This document shows positions 16,969 through 26,313 of a stretch of DNA of 64,000 nucleotides, in pieces. The stretch covers positions 609,401 through 673,400 of the forward strand of contig NZ_JAERRB010000003.1 in NCBI RefSeq assembly GCF_016735595.1, given 5' to 3'. The translations under genes were made by a program, and so were the position numbers. The notes below the pieces were generated by a model that saw only the letters and a list, made by a program, of their open reading frames with translations, was not told the origin of the DNA and made no database searches. How positions within the stretch are numbered: the first letter of the stretch is position 1; each line of letters opens with the position of its first letter. Source of the stretch: Chryseolinea lacunae (lineage in GTDB: Bacteria > Bacteroidota > Bacteroidia > Cytophagales > Cyclobacteriaceae).

Positions 16969-18109
16969 GTTTTTGAAGATCATGATTGTTTAGCTGATAC
17001 AAACTCAGAATGGCTTCGGGATTGTTCTTATGTTCGCCAAGCCACGCGGCCACCTCGTTCACCGCCGCAAGGTCTGGTTCTTCGATGCGGATGTCATCGC
17101 CTGACCGGACGAGGAGGCTGTTGTTGTCGTCGCCATACACGAAGTCTTCCGTTACGGTGTAGTGTGTTTTGTTTTGGCGAAAGAGATGGCGCTTATGCGT
17201 TTCCTGCAGTTCGCCGTTTGATAAAATACTTTTTAGCTCACCGTTTCGATACAGCAACGCCCAGCTGAAAACGGGAAGGGCATAGTCTAATGCCACCGGA
17301 TAGGTGCCCGCATCCAGATAGGACATGATTTCCTTTTTGTTGAAGATGGAGTTGACAGTTTTGGAATCGCGGATGTCGCCTGCATTGTAGCACATAAGCA
17401 TGCCCCGCTTCACCGGAGGCACACCCGCCAGCTGCGGATATTTATATTGATAGAGCCGGATGGTGGAGGTGACGGTTTGCTGAGCGAAAAGTTTTTTGAC
17501 TTCCGTCAAAAATGAAAAGTATTTGTCTTTGGTCGACGTGGTCCAATCGCAGTCGAATTGTATTTCGCGAATGGTGCTGAGCTTGGCTTGATAGATCGAG
17601 TCATAGACATGTTGCTCGTCGAAACGTTTGCTGGTGACGCGATAAGATTTTTCGGTGCCCTCTTCCAGGTAATAATGATAGTCGCGAACGCTCACGGTGT
17701 CCATCGTCAATGTAGTGATCTTAGCCATCACCATGCGATGCACGTTGCGCGCCAGCATTTTCACAGAGTCGCGATGCAATTTCTTGAACGTTTCGTTGGT
17801 GATGAACACCACCGGCACCAGCGCTGTTTTGGGTTTCCAAAGACGATCGTAAAGATAATGATGGAGGGGCGACACGGGCACCGGCGCGTGCGCGGCTTCG
17901 CTCCAGTCCACATCAAAGAAACGGCAATAGACTTTTCGGATGTTCATGGTCTGCGCCAACGAGTCGTTCCAATCAAACGCGCCAAGGGAGGTTTGCCAAT
18001 AATAGAATGCGGTTGTGGGCACCGAAGCGGTGTCAACTTCGGCCGGCTTTTTTTTCGCGCACGAAAGCAACGCCGTCAACAGAATGGCGGCAACAATAAC
18101 TCTAGGCAT
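16931..18109 (-). CDS. lipoprotein of unknown function with TIM-barrel-like strand pattern
   Basis: The 392-residue product starts with a lipoprotein signal ending in LTALLSC (Cys17); ATG 18109 was chosen because it directly begins this signal, whereas the ATG at 18148 adds a poor prefix. The mature part alternates predicted strands and helices: FYYWQT, KVYCRFFDVDW, LVPVVFIT, EIQFDCDWT, TIRLYQYKY, GMLMCYNAGD and FSWALLY. This order, with acidic residues at strand ends (DVDW, DCDW), looks like a glycosidase-type (beta/alpha)8 barrel similar in style to DUF3142, but no activity can be claimed. It is the upstream partner of the 724-residue exported protein. Confidence 0.72.
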   Translation of the reverse strand: MPRVIVAAILLTALLSCAKKKPAEVDTASVPTTAFYYWQTSLGAFDWNDSLAQTMNIRKVYCRFFDVDWSEAAHAPVPVSPLHHYLYDRLWKPKTALVPVVFITNETFKKLHRDSVKMLARNVHRMVMAKITTLTMDTVSVRDYHYYLEEGTEKSYRVTSKRFDEQHVYDSIYQAKLSTIREIQFDCDWTTSTKDKYFSFLTEVKKLFAQQTVTSTIRLYQYKYPQLAGVPPVKRGMLMCYNAGDIRDSKTVNSIFNKKEIMSYLDAGTYPVALDYALPVFSWALLYRNGELKSILSNGELQETHKRHLFRQNKTHYTVTEDFVYGDDNNSLLVRSGDDIRIEEPDLAAVNEVAAWLGEHKNNPEAILSLYQLNNHDLQKHATEIQTLFRSF

Positions 18110-18294
18110 AGTGGTGAGGCAAAGGACTAGGTGAACGCATGGTGGCAAGGCTTAGTGTGAACGAGAGATGAAAATATTTTGAAGCAATCGGAACAACAAA
18201 TTCCTTTGACAAAGTAGTGAAGTCGCTTCGACACCGGGAGCGCTGACGGGAAATTAATTTGAATGAAGGTGAGACGACGAAGGGTTATAAACAA

Positions 18295-18325
18295 AGAGAG
18301 CAGACCGAATGGCGGTCTGCTCTCT
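18295..18325 (-). terminator. terminator of the LytS/LytTR operon 1
   Basis: A 13-bp stem, AGAGAGCAGACCG with CGGTCTGCTCTCT, around a 5-base loop. On the minus strand it is followed by TTGTTTAT and lies 36 bases past the stop of the response regulator. It may also slow plus-strand transcripts. Confidence 0.8.
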
Positions 18326-18360
18326 CAATAGAATCTCGTGTATGGTTGAGTGTTGTCTTT

Positions 18361-19083
18361 TTACAGACTCATCATATCTTTAAATTTCGCCGCCTGTCTC
18401 CGGCTCACTTCCACCTTGTCGCCGCCGCGGAGTTTCACCATGAGGCCGCCGTTGAACCACGGCTCGATGCCTTCCACCCAGCTCAGGTTCACAATGTGTT
18501 TGCGGCTGGCCCGGAAGAATGCGCGCTCGTCCAGTTTTTCGTCGAGTGCGTTGAGCGACTTGTGGATCATGGGGCGGTTGTTGTCGAAGTAAACCTTTAT
18601 ATAGTTGCCGTCCGATTCGAACAGGCGCACGTTCGAAAGGCTCACGAACCAACAGCGGTCGCCGTCTTTCACAAACACCTGGTCGTTGAGGCCAAGCTTT
18701 TTCTCGGGGCCACGCAGGGCTGCATTTTTTGCGCGCTCTTTGTCGGCCAGTTTCGAAACGGCTTCGGCGAGGCGTTCGGGTTGGATGGGCTTCAGCAGGT
18801 AGTCAAGTGCGTTCACTTCAAACGCCTTGAGGGCAAACTCGTCGTAGGCGGTGGTGAACACCACCAGCGGAACCGAGTCAAGTTCTTCCAGCAACTGAAA
18901 GCCTGTTTTGCCCGGCATCTGGATGTCGAGAAAAAGCAGGTCTGGGTTGAGGTCGTTCACCATCTGGGCCGCTTCTTCGGCGTTCATGGCTTCGCCCACC
19001 ACTTCAATCATGGGATGGTCTTCCAACAACTTCATCAGTTCTTTACGGGCCAACCGTTCGTCATCTACGATTAATGCTCTCAT
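18361..19083 (-). CDS. LytTR family response regulator (pair 1)
   Basis: The 240-residue regulator has a receiver domain (residues 1-118) with Asp53 in FLDIQMPG as the phosphoacceptor and IVDDE at the N terminus, then a LytTR DNA-binding domain (about 140-238) with NVRLFESDGNYIKVYF and RASRKHIVNL. LytTR proteins bind short direct repeats upstream of cell-surface or export genes. Its start overlaps the kinase stop by 23 bases, so the pair is co-translated. A strong terminator closes the operon after it. Confidence 0.93.
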   Translation of the reverse strand: MRALIVDDERLARKELMKLLEDHPMIEVVGEAMNAEEAAQMVNDLNPDLLFLDIQMPGKTGFQLLEELDSVPLVVFTTAYDEFALKAFEVNALDYLLKPIQPERLAEAVSKLADKERAKNAALRGPEKKLGLNDQVFVKDGDRCWFVSLSNVRLFESDGNYIKVYFDNNRPMIHKSLNALDEKLDERAFFRASRKHIVNLSWVEGIEPWFNGGLMVKLRGGDKVEVSRRQAAKFKDMMSL

Positions 19084-20119
19084 GGCTATTGTTTTGAGGA
19101 ATTATTATTTCAGTAAGTACAAAATTATCGTTTTCATTTACAATACGGAAGGACGCTTCGTCGCCATAAATCAGCTTCAACCGCTGCACCGTGTTCTTCA
19201 GGCCCAGGCCCGACTTGGCCCGTTTGGTGCCGTTGATAAGGTGGCCGCTGTTCCGGATCTGAACCTTCAGCTTGTCGTCTTCAACGAAGGTTTTGAGCTG
19301 AATGATACCTCCCGGCGTCAGTTTGGAGATGCCGTGCTTGATGCCGTTTTCTACCAGCGTCTGGATCATGAGCGGGGGCACCCTGAATTTCTGCGACTCG
19401 GGGTGAATGTCGAATTCCGTTTTGAGCCGTTCTTCAAACCGGATGCTCTCCAACCCAAGATAGTCTTTCACCATCTTCAGCTCGTCGTCAAAGTTGGTGA
19501 GTCCTTTTTTGTCTGACGCCAACGAGTTGCGCAGGATGTTCGAAAGCTGGTTGATGGCCTGCTTTGACTTCACCGGGTTTTCGTCTACCAGCGCCCGGAT
19601 GCTGTTGAGGGCGTTGAAGATGAAGTGTGGATTGAGCTGCGACTTCAGGTTGTTCAACTCGATCTCGATCATGGACGCCTCAATCTTTAGCGACTTGTTA
19701 TAGCTGTCGAAATAGTGGTAGGTGAAATAAAACACGGTCCACAAAAAGAACATGATGCTATAGAACGACGACTGCCCGATGATCTGTTGAAAGTCGAGGG
19801 CGTCTATGGGATTGAACAGGCGGCCCAGCATCAGATTCACCGGGATGCGCAGGAAGTAGACAATGTAGCCCATCAGAAAAACAGCCGCAAAAACGCTGGG
19901 CACCAGCTTGTGCATGGGCAGGTAAAGCCAACGCCTGCGATTAAGGAAGATCCTGAACCCGTTGGTGACCAAAAGACAAATGAGCGCCTCCACCAACAGA
20001 AAGAAAAGACGCTTGACGCTGATGCCCCCGGAGGCCAGGGAGCTGCCGACAATCTGAACCAGTGCATACAGCAACCACCCCCCAATTTGCAACGACCAAT
20101 ATATTCTATGCTTGTTCAC
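19061..20119 (-). CDS. LytS-type sensor histidine kinase (pair 1)
   Basis: The 352-residue kinase starts with GTG and has four membrane helices within about residues 8-135, with no large extracellular sensor. It then has the His_kinase domain of the LytS/YehU class: QLNPHFIFNALNSI with His165 as phosphorylation site, followed by a degenerate HATPase with NGIKHGISKL and GLGLKNTVQRL. The signal is unknown; such short kinases often sense membrane or electrochemical changes. It sits directly upstream of its LytTR partner and shares 23 bases with it. Confidence 0.92.
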   Translation of the reverse strand: MNKHRIYWSLQIGGWLLYALVQIVGSSLASGGISVKRLFFLLVEALICLLVTNGFRIFLNRRRWLYLPMHKLVPSVFAAVFLMGYIVYFLRIPVNLMLGRLFNPIDALDFQQIIGQSSFYSIMFFLWTVFYFTYHYFDSYNKSLKIEASMIEIELNNLKSQLNPHFIFNALNSIRALVDENPVKSKQAINQLSNILRNSLASDKKGLTNFDDELKMVKDYLGLESIRFEERLKTEFDIHPESQKFRVPPLMIQTLVENGIKHGISKLTPGGIIQLKTFVEDDKLKVQIRNSGHLINGTKRAKSGLGLKNTVQRLKLIYGDEASFRIVNENDNFVLTEIIIPQNNSHESINRR

Positions 20120-20187
20120 CCTGGTTTAAACAGAATGGGTAAAGGTAAACAAACGGCAACAGCGGCGCAGCGCTTTTATGTGGGTGG

Positions 20188-20436
20188 TTAAAAGTACTTG
20201 AACTGCACCAGCCACAGCAGCAAAAGCCCCGTGGCAATGATGAGCGCCCAGGCCACGATGCTCAGCCCCTTTTTGTAGGGGACCAGTCGCGGTTCCATGG
20301 CCAGGCAGTTAAATACAAAGGCGGTGCCGGCCGTCATGTAGAGGGAAGCTTCCAGGAAATCGTGGAGGTATAGCTGGTAGATGCCGAAGGCAAAGAATAT
20401 GAAACCAAACAGGTATTGACGGGCGCGTGCGTTCAT
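20188..20436 (-). CDS. small membrane protein, unknown function
   Basis: An 82-residue protein with two or three hydrophobic segments (YLFGFIFFAFGIYQLYL, LYMTAGTAFVFNCL, IVAWALIIATGLLLLWL) and little else. The frame is clean and lies 46 bases after the larger membrane-protein gene in the same direction, so it may be part of the uvrA-containing transcript. No family is recognised. Confidence 0.6.
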   Translation of the reverse strand: MNARARQYLFGFIFFAFGIYQLYLHDFLEASLYMTAGTAFVFNCLAMEPRLVPYKKGLSIVAWALIIATGLLLLWLVQFKYF

Positions 20437-20482
20437 AGGGAATTAGGGATTGCAATCTACTGGCTTATCACGGAAATGCAAA

Positions 20483-21682
20483 TCAGTGAGGGTCGTAAAT
20501 AGGGCGACTAAACCTGGCGCAGGTATAGGTTTGCAACGTGGTCGACGAAAGGGGAAGGGTGGTTTCCATAAACACAATTTTTCCTTCCGGGATGTCGTGC
20601 GAACAAAACCGTTGTGCGATCACGTTAAAAACTCTGGGCTCGGGATATACCGGCACGTGCAATTCGGCCATCGACCATGCTTCAACATTCACAATGCTGC
20701 CACCGCTCAGGCCCGGCACCTGGATGACATAAGGGTTGTAGCGTCCATTCAAGTTTTTCATCTCCGATGCCTCGATGGCCACAAACAGATAGTTGATGCG
20801 GTCGGCATATAATGAAAAAGATAAGTAGTGATCCCACCACCCCGCGAAATTCAACGCGGGCATCACCCCAGCCAGCACCACAAAACCGGCTTGCAGAAAC
20901 GTTGACCTGATGCCCTCGGGGAAAACAAACAGCGTGTTGGTGTTTTTGAAGAAGAGGAGAAACACGCTCAGCACCATGGCCACGTTCCAGGGATAGACAA
21001 CATAGTTGGCATTGGCACCAAGCGGACTGAGATACAACAGAATGAAAAGATGACTGGCCATTGCCAAAGCGATTCCCACGTTTCGTGTGCGCACAAAGAG
21101 AAGGAAAAATCCGGTAAGAATTTCAAACAGGGGAATGCCATAGCCCAACGGTTTGTAGGGTGCGGTGTCTGTGATGCGGAAGAGCCGCTTCAGAATGTCG
21201 GCAAAGGTGTTGTCCAGGAAATTTGGATGAAGCTTCTGAACACCACTCCAAAAATAGCAAGCCACAAAAAGCACTTGCAAACAACGGACAATGTTGTTGA
21301 CGTCGTCGTTTTTGTTGTGTGATGTGAAGACGAAGGGCAGAAAGATGAGTGCGTAAAAATATACCCACGGCTGAAGCCGCATTTGATCTTCAGCCACGAG
21401 CAACACCAGTGTGCCAATCACGGCAAGAAAAACCCATTTGCTTTTGCGAAACGGAATCACTCCCAGCAACACGATCACAACCGTGAGCAACGCGACATTC
21501 GCAGGGCGAAGCAACGTAACGAAGAAAGGATGAACCGGCACCAGGGGAAACGCGCGATCCGAAATCCAAAGCCTGGCGCTTAATGCAATGCCGAACAGAA
21601 ACGCAACACTCACCACCGTCGTCAACACGTTCAGGCGTCGACAAAGTTGGTCAGGCGTTGTTGCTGCTGCAAGGGCAATCAT
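20483..21682 (-). CDS. multi-pass membrane protein, HTTM/DoxX-like layout
   Basis: The 399-residue product has about eight membrane helices in its first 280 residues and a soluble tail of about 110 residues. The segment YFWSGVQKLHPNFLDN followed by IPLFEILTGFFLLF resembles the helix arrangement of HTTM (vitamin K carboxylase-like) and DoxX-type proteins, but catalytic HTTM residues cannot be assigned by eye. The gene begins inside the uvrA stop codon as ATGA (21679-21682), so it is translationally coupled to uvrA. The link to DNA repair is probably positional only. Confidence 0.65.
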   Translation of the reverse strand: MIALAAATTPDQLCRRLNVLTTVVSVAFLFGIALSARLWISDRAFPLVPVHPFFVTLLRPANVALLTVVIVLLGVIPFRKSKWVFLAVIGTLVLLVAEDQMRLQPWVYFYALIFLPFVFTSHNKNDDVNNIVRCLQVLFVACYFWSGVQKLHPNFLDNTFADILKRLFRITDTAPYKPLGYGIPLFEILTGFFLLFVRTRNVGIALAMASHLFILLYLSPLGANANYVVYPWNVAMVLSVFLLFFKNTNTLFVFPEGIRSTFLQAGFVVLAGVMPALNFAGWWDHYLSFSLYADRINYLFVAIEASEMKNLNGRYNPYVIQVPGLSGGSIVNVEAWSMAELHVPVYPEPRVFNVIAQRFCSHDIPEGKIVFMETTLPLSSTTLQTYTCARFSRPIYDPH

Positions 21683-24528
21683 CCATTCAATTCAACTTTC
21701 AGAAACTTGCCCGTGTAGCTGGCAGGATTTTTTGAAACTTGTTCCGGTGTTCCCAGCGCAATCACGCGTCCGCCTTTCTCGCCGCCTTCGGGGCCCATGT
21801 CCACAATGTAGTCGGCCGATTTGATCACGTCCATGTTGTGTTCAATCACCAGCACGGTGTTGCCTTTGTCCACCAGCTTCTGCAACACGTCCAGTAAGTG
21901 GGCGATGTCCTGGAAGTGAAGACCCGTGGTAGGCTCGTCGAGGATATAGAACGTTTTGCCGGTGTCGCGTTTCGAAAGCTCGGTGGCCAGCTTCACGCGT
22001 TGGGCTTCGCCACCCGACAGGGTGGTGGCATGCTGACCCAGCGAGATATAGCCCAACCCAACTTCACTAAGCGTCTGAATTTTGCGGAGGATCTTCGGTT
22101 GGTTTTCGAAAAACGTCACGGCTTCTTCCACCGTCATATCGAGCACATCGCTGATGGACTTTCCGCGGAAGCGCACTTCCAAAGTTTCACGATTGTAGCG
22201 TTTGCCTTTGCACGTTTCGCAGGGGATGTACACATCGGGAAGAAATTCCATTTCAATCAAACGAAGACCAGCGCCTTCGCAGGTTTCGCAGCGTCCACCC
22301 TTCACGTTAAACGAGAAGCGCCCGGTTTTATAGCCCCTGATTTTTGCCTCGGGCAATTGCGAAAACAGATCGCGAATGTCGGAGAACACACCGGTGTAGG
22401 TTGCCGGGTTCGACCGTGGCGTGCGCCCGATGGGTGACTGATCCACTTCAATCACTTTGTCGACCAACTCAAGGCCCTCTATTTTTTTGTGGGGCATCGG
22501 CTCGGTGCGCGAGTTGTAGAAATATTGGTTGAGCAGCGGGAACAGCGTGTCGTGTATGAGCGTGGACTTGCCGCTTCCCGAAACGCCGGTGATGCACGTG
22601 AGCGTGCCCAGCGGAATGGTGAGGTCAACATTCTTCAGATTGTTGCCACTGGCCTGGGTAAGTTTTATTTTTTCGCCGGTTCCTTTTCTGCGTTCATTCA
22701 GAATTTTGATACCCAGTTTTCCATTCAGGTATTGTGCGGTGGAGCTGTTGCCCTTCAGAAAATCGGCGGGCTCTCCTTCGGCCACCACATGTCCACCATG
22801 TCGGCCAGCACCGGGGCCGATGTCGAGAATGTAGTCCGACTCCAGCATCATGTCTTTGTCGTGCTCCACCACAATCACCGAGTTGCCAAGGTCGCGAAGG
22901 TCTTTCAACGCCTTAATAAGTTTCACGTTGTCGCGTGCGTGCAAGCCAATGCTGGGCTCGTCCAGAATGTAGAGCACGCCCACAAGCTGTGTTCCGATTT
23001 GTGTGGCCAGACGAATGCGCTGCGATTCGCCACCGCTCAACGTGCGGATGGGTCGGTTCAGGTTGAGATAGTCAAGACCCACGTCGAGCAGGAAGCCGAT
23101 GCGTTTCCGGATTTCTTTCAGCACTTCGGTGGCAATGATGCGTTGCTTGTCGTTGAGTCGTTTCTCCAATCCTTCAAACCACTTCTGCAGTGCTGTAATG
23201 TCAAGCACAGCCAGCTCGGCAATATTTTTTTCGTCGATCTTGAAGTGCAACGATTCTTTTTTCAGGCGCGCACCGTTGCACTCGGGGCATGTTTTCACGA
23301 TGGTGAAATCTTCCACCCACTTGCGTATCGCTTCCGAACCTTCGTCGCGTTGTTTTTCAAGAAATGAAATGATGCCTTCAAACTTTGTGTTCCACTCCGT
23401 GCCCGGATGTTTCACCGAGGCAACCGCCACCGGCACATCGTCGCCATAGAGCATGATCTGGATCACTTCTTTGGGAATGTCTTTGATGGGTGTGCTGAGC
23501 GTTACTTTGTAGCGCTTCAAGATGGATTCTACCTTTTTGAAAATCCAGATGTCGCGATACTCGCCCAGCGGAAGAATGCCACCACGGCTAATGCTGAGCG
23601 ACTTGTCGGGAATGACCGACGCTTCGGTGATCTCTTCAATTTGCCCCAGACCATTGCAGGTAGGGCAGGCGCCATAGGGCGAGTTAAACGAAAATGTGTT
23701 GGGAGCAGGCTCGTCGTAGGCGAGGCCTGTTTTGGGATCCATAAGAAATTTGGAGAAGTGATGCACCTTGCCGTTCTCTTCCATCACCATCATCACCCCT
23801 TTGCCTTCCTTGAGCGATTTGTTGATAGACTGTCCGATGCGCGCCAGGTCCTTGCGGTCGGCCACGATGCGGTCCATCACAATCTCGATGTCGTGAATCT
23901 TATAACGGTCCACCTGCATCTTGGCGGTGATGTCGAGCAACTCGCCGTCGACACGCACTTTGGTATAGCCCGACTTCCGGATTTGCTGGAACAGTTCGCG
24001 ATAGTGGCCCTTGCGACCTTTCACCACCGGTGCCAACAACACCAGCTTCTTGTTCTTGAAGTGTTGCAGCAACGAATCGAGAATCTGGTCTTCCGACTGG
24101 CGCACCATCTTTTCACCCGTGAGGTAGGAGAACGCTTCGCCGGCGCGGGCAAACAACAAACGCATGAAATCGTAGATTTCTGTGACGGTGCCCACGGTTG
24201 ACCGTGGATTTCGCGACGTGGTTTTCTGTTCGATAGAAATAACGGGGCTCAGGCCGTTGATCTTGTCCACATCGGGGCGCTCCAGGTTGCCCATGAAGCT
24301 GCGGGCATAGGCCGAAAAGCTCTCCATGTAGCGGCGCTGCCCCTCGGCATAGATTGTATCGAACGCCAGCGACGACTTGCCGCTGCCACTGATGCCCGTG
24401 ATCACCACAAGCTTGTTGCGGGGAAAACTGACGGAAATATTTTTAAGGTTATGCTCACGGGCACCGACAATTTCGATGACATCGTGGCCCGTACTGTCAA
24501 ATTTCTTTTTCGCTGCTGATTTGGCCAT
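21679..24528 (-). CDS. uvrA: excinuclease ABC subunit UvrA
   Basis: UvrA recognises helix-distorting lesions and loads UvrB in nucleotide excision repair. The 949-residue length is standard. The first ATPase module has Walker A GISGSGKS (45-52) and the signature LSGGESQRIRLA; the second has GVSGSGKST and LSGGEAQRVKLA. The second zinc finger is complete (CETCEGAG and PCETCKGKRY). In the first zinc finger only CPTC is seen; the preceding CxxC pair is replaced by residues around FLMDPKTGLAYDEP, as in some other Bacteroidota. ATG 24528 was preferred to an ATG 24 bases upstream because MAKSAAKKK is a natural N terminus. Confidence 0.96.
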   Translation of the reverse strand: MAKSAAKKKFDSTGHDVIEIVGAREHNLKNISVSFPRNKLVVITGISGSGKSSLAFDTIYAEGQRRYMESFSAYARSFMGNLERPDVDKINGLSPVISIEQKTTSRNPRSTVGTVTEIYDFMRLLFARAGEAFSYLTGEKMVRQSEDQILDSLLQHFKNKKLVLLAPVVKGRKGHYRELFQQIRKSGYTKVRVDGELLDITAKMQVDRYKIHDIEIVMDRIVADRKDLARIGQSINKSLKEGKGVMMVMEENGKVHHFSKFLMDPKTGLAYDEPAPNTFSFNSPYGACPTCNGLGQIEEITEASVIPDKSLSISRGGILPLGEYRDIWIFKKVESILKRYKVTLSTPIKDIPKEVIQIMLYGDDVPVAVASVKHPGTEWNTKFEGIISFLEKQRDEGSEAIRKWVEDFTIVKTCPECNGARLKKESLHFKIDEKNIAELAVLDITALQKWFEGLEKRLNDKQRIIATEVLKEIRKRIGFLLDVGLDYLNLNRPIRTLSGGESQRIRLATQIGTQLVGVLYILDEPSIGLHARDNVKLIKALKDLRDLGNSVIVVEHDKDMMLESDYILDIGPGAGRHGGHVVAEGEPADFLKGNSSTAQYLNGKLGIKILNERRKGTGEKIKLTQASGNNLKNVDLTIPLGTLTCITGVSGSGKSTLIHDTLFPLLNQYFYNSRTEPMPHKKIEGLELVDKVIEVDQSPIGRTPRSNPATYTGVFSDIRDLFSQLPEAKIRGYKTGRFSFNVKGGRCETCEGAGLRLIEMEFLPDVYIPCETCKGKRYNRETLEVRFRGKSISDVLDMTVEEAVTFFENQPKILRKIQTLSEVGLGYISLGQHATTLSGGEAQRVKLATELSKRDTGKTFYILDEPTTGLHFQDIAHLLDVLQKLVDKGNTVLVIEHNMDVIKSADYIVDMGPEGGEKGGRVIALGTPEQVSKNPASYTGKFLKVELNG

Positions 24529-24712
24529 GAAAGGTAATAAAGGAGAATACAAAAATGAACGCCTTATTGTTGCAGTACAACTAAAAAATAAAATAGGTAA
24601 ACAAAAAGTAAAAGGAGGAACTAATTAGAAAAAATACCAGGCAACAGTGCAGTGGCGGAGAATGCCGGGTTGGAAAGGGAGCGGTAGCAGCCACGTTTGC
24701 GTGGCCCGGGCA

Positions 24713-25243
24713 TCAGAATTCGATTTTTGTGTTTAACAAAGGCGATTTGATCCGGCCAGGCTCGTCCTGAACAAGAACGTAGGTGGCACCCTGCAACGAA
24801 AACCCCTGTGCACGTCTGGTTTTTGGATCGATGATCCAGTATTCCTTCACCCCAAATTGTTGATAGAGTTTTTTCTTTCGAACAACGTCGTGACTTCTGT
24901 TGAAAGGCGATAGAATTTCAATCAGGAAGTCGGGTGTGCCATAGAAATGTTCATCTTCTTTTAGCTGCGACAGATTCGTGTCGAGAATGATCACCACATC
25001 AGGTTGCACGATATTCCGTTCATCTAAATGAATGTCGAATGGCGCGATGGCGACTTTTCCTTGCCCGTTCTGTTTGAACAAATCTCTCAACTCCGATGCG
25101 AGGTTGAGAAGAACTTCCTGATGGCCATAAATCGGTGAAGGAGACATAAACAAAACGTTATCGATCAATTCTGCCAACGTGCCTTCCGGAAGATTGTCGA
25201 AAACTTCGCGAGGGTTGGAAATATGCTTCAGAGGGCTGGTCAT
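24713..25243 (-). CDS. Uma2 family (DUF820) putative restriction endonuclease-like protein
   Basis: The 176-residue protein has the Uma2 layout: an N-terminal LAELIDNVLFMSPSPIYGHQ segment, the PD-(D/E)xK-type core with VQPDVVIILD, PDFLIEILSPFNRSHD and RKKKLYQQFGVKEYWIID. Uma2 proteins are abundant in cyanobacteria and also scattered in Bacteroidota; their cutting activity and role are not established. It is a single copy here with its own intergenic gaps of about 184 bases on both sides, so an independent transcript is likely. No methyltransferase or other restriction partner is adjacent. Confidence 0.85.
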   Translation of the reverse strand: MTSPLKHISNPREVFDNLPEGTLAELIDNVLFMSPSPIYGHQEVLLNLASELRDLFKQNGQGKVAIAPFDIHLDERNIVQPDVVIILDTNLSQLKEDEHFYGTPDFLIEILSPFNRSHDVVRKKKLYQQFGVKEYWIIDPKTRRAQGFSLQGATYVLVQDEPGRIKSPLLNTKIEF

Positions 25244-25427
25244 ACCATGAAATTAAGAAATATCAGAACACAAAAAGTAACATCGCCTCCTTCCCGAAGG
25301 CACCAACGTGCATCGAACTTCCAGAAATTTCAGCCAAGCGAAATGCCATCGCGAGAATTCGCATGACTTCGCGCCATAAGTGCAACGAAAGAAATAAAAA
25401 AAGATTTCTGAAAAATTTACACTCACC

Positions 25428-26300
25428 CTACGGCATCTCTCGCCCCTGCACAACTTTCAACATCTCGAACCAATCCTGAAGATCAAGACGAATGTCTACG
25501 GCCTTGCCGCTTTCAATGACGCGCTCCGGCTTGGTGGTACCGATCACGGGGAAGATAGACGATGGATGTCGGAGCAACCACGCGAGCGAAAGCTGAGCGT
25601 CGGTGGCCTGATAGTGCGGGCCCTTGGCAAACAAACCGTGCGGCGTTTCGCTCACCAGTTTCCCGCCACCCAGCGGCGACCACGCCATAGGCGCCACGCG
25701 ATGTTTCATGAGCACATCAACGTTACCATCGAACAGAGGCGCGTGGTGTGTGATAGAGATTTCGAGTTGGTTCGTCACCAACGGAAACGGCAAATAGCTC
25801 TGCAGCATTTCGAATTGTGTGGGCGTGAAGTTTGACACACCAAAGTGCAACACCTTGCCGTTCTGCCGAAGCTGCGAAAAGGCTTCCGCCACTTCTTCCG
25901 GATTCAGCAACGGATCGGGTCGGTGAATCAAAAGCAAATCCACCCGGTCGGTGCCCAGCATCTTCAACGAATTCTCGGCCGACCACACAATGTGCGCCTT
26001 CGAGGTGTTGTAGTGTTTCACCCACGACTCGGGCCGGTGTGCCGAAGGAAACTTGATGCCGCACTTGGTCACCAGCTCCATGCGCTGTCGCAGCGACGGG
26101 TTGTTCTTCAGCACACGTCCGAAAATTTCTTCGTTGCCATGGTCGCCATAAATGTCGGCATGGTCAAACGTGGTCATGCCGGCGTCGAGCGAAGTGTGAA
26201 TGAGTTTTTCCACCGTTTCGGTGTCGATGTTCCAACGCCATGCGCCCACCACAATGCGTGAAAATTCGGGACCGTCTTTATGCAGTTTCTTGCGTTCCAT
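25428..26300 (-). CDS. aldo/keto reductase (YdhF-like)
   Basis: An NADPH-dependent reductase of carbonyl compounds. The 290-residue TIM barrel has the full catalytic tetrad of the family: Asp46 and Tyr51 in FDHADIYG, Lys79 and His126 in LLLIHRPDP. GVSNFTP and the closing FPVIGTTKPERV cofactor segment are also present. The sequence style (IVVGAWRW, HAPLFDG) is that of the E. coli YdhF branch, substrate unknown. It follows the alpha/beta hydrolase by 13 bases and is probably co-transcribed with it. Confidence 0.92.
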   Translation of the reverse strand: MERKKLHKDGPEFSRIVVGAWRWNIDTETVEKLIHTSLDAGMTTFDHADIYGDHGNEEIFGRVLKNNPSLRQRMELVTKCGIKFPSAHRPESWVKHYNTSKAHIVWSAENSLKMLGTDRVDLLLIHRPDPLLNPEEVAEAFSQLRQNGKVLHFGVSNFTPTQFEMLQSYLPFPLVTNQLEISITHHAPLFDGNVDVLMKHRVAPMAWSPLGGGKLVSETPHGLFAKGPHYQATDAQLSLAWLLRHPSSIFPVIGTTKPERVIESGKAVDIRLDLQDWFEMLKVVQGREMP

Positions 26301-26313
26301 GTTCTGTGTGTTT

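Noticed and set aside
18349-18360. Possible short leader before the LytTR stop
   Set aside because: Only a few codons and no start signal.
25253-25453. 66-codon minus-strand frame between Uma2 and the aldo/keto reductase
   Set aside because: Cys/Arg-rich product, overlaps the reductase end, no recognised motif.
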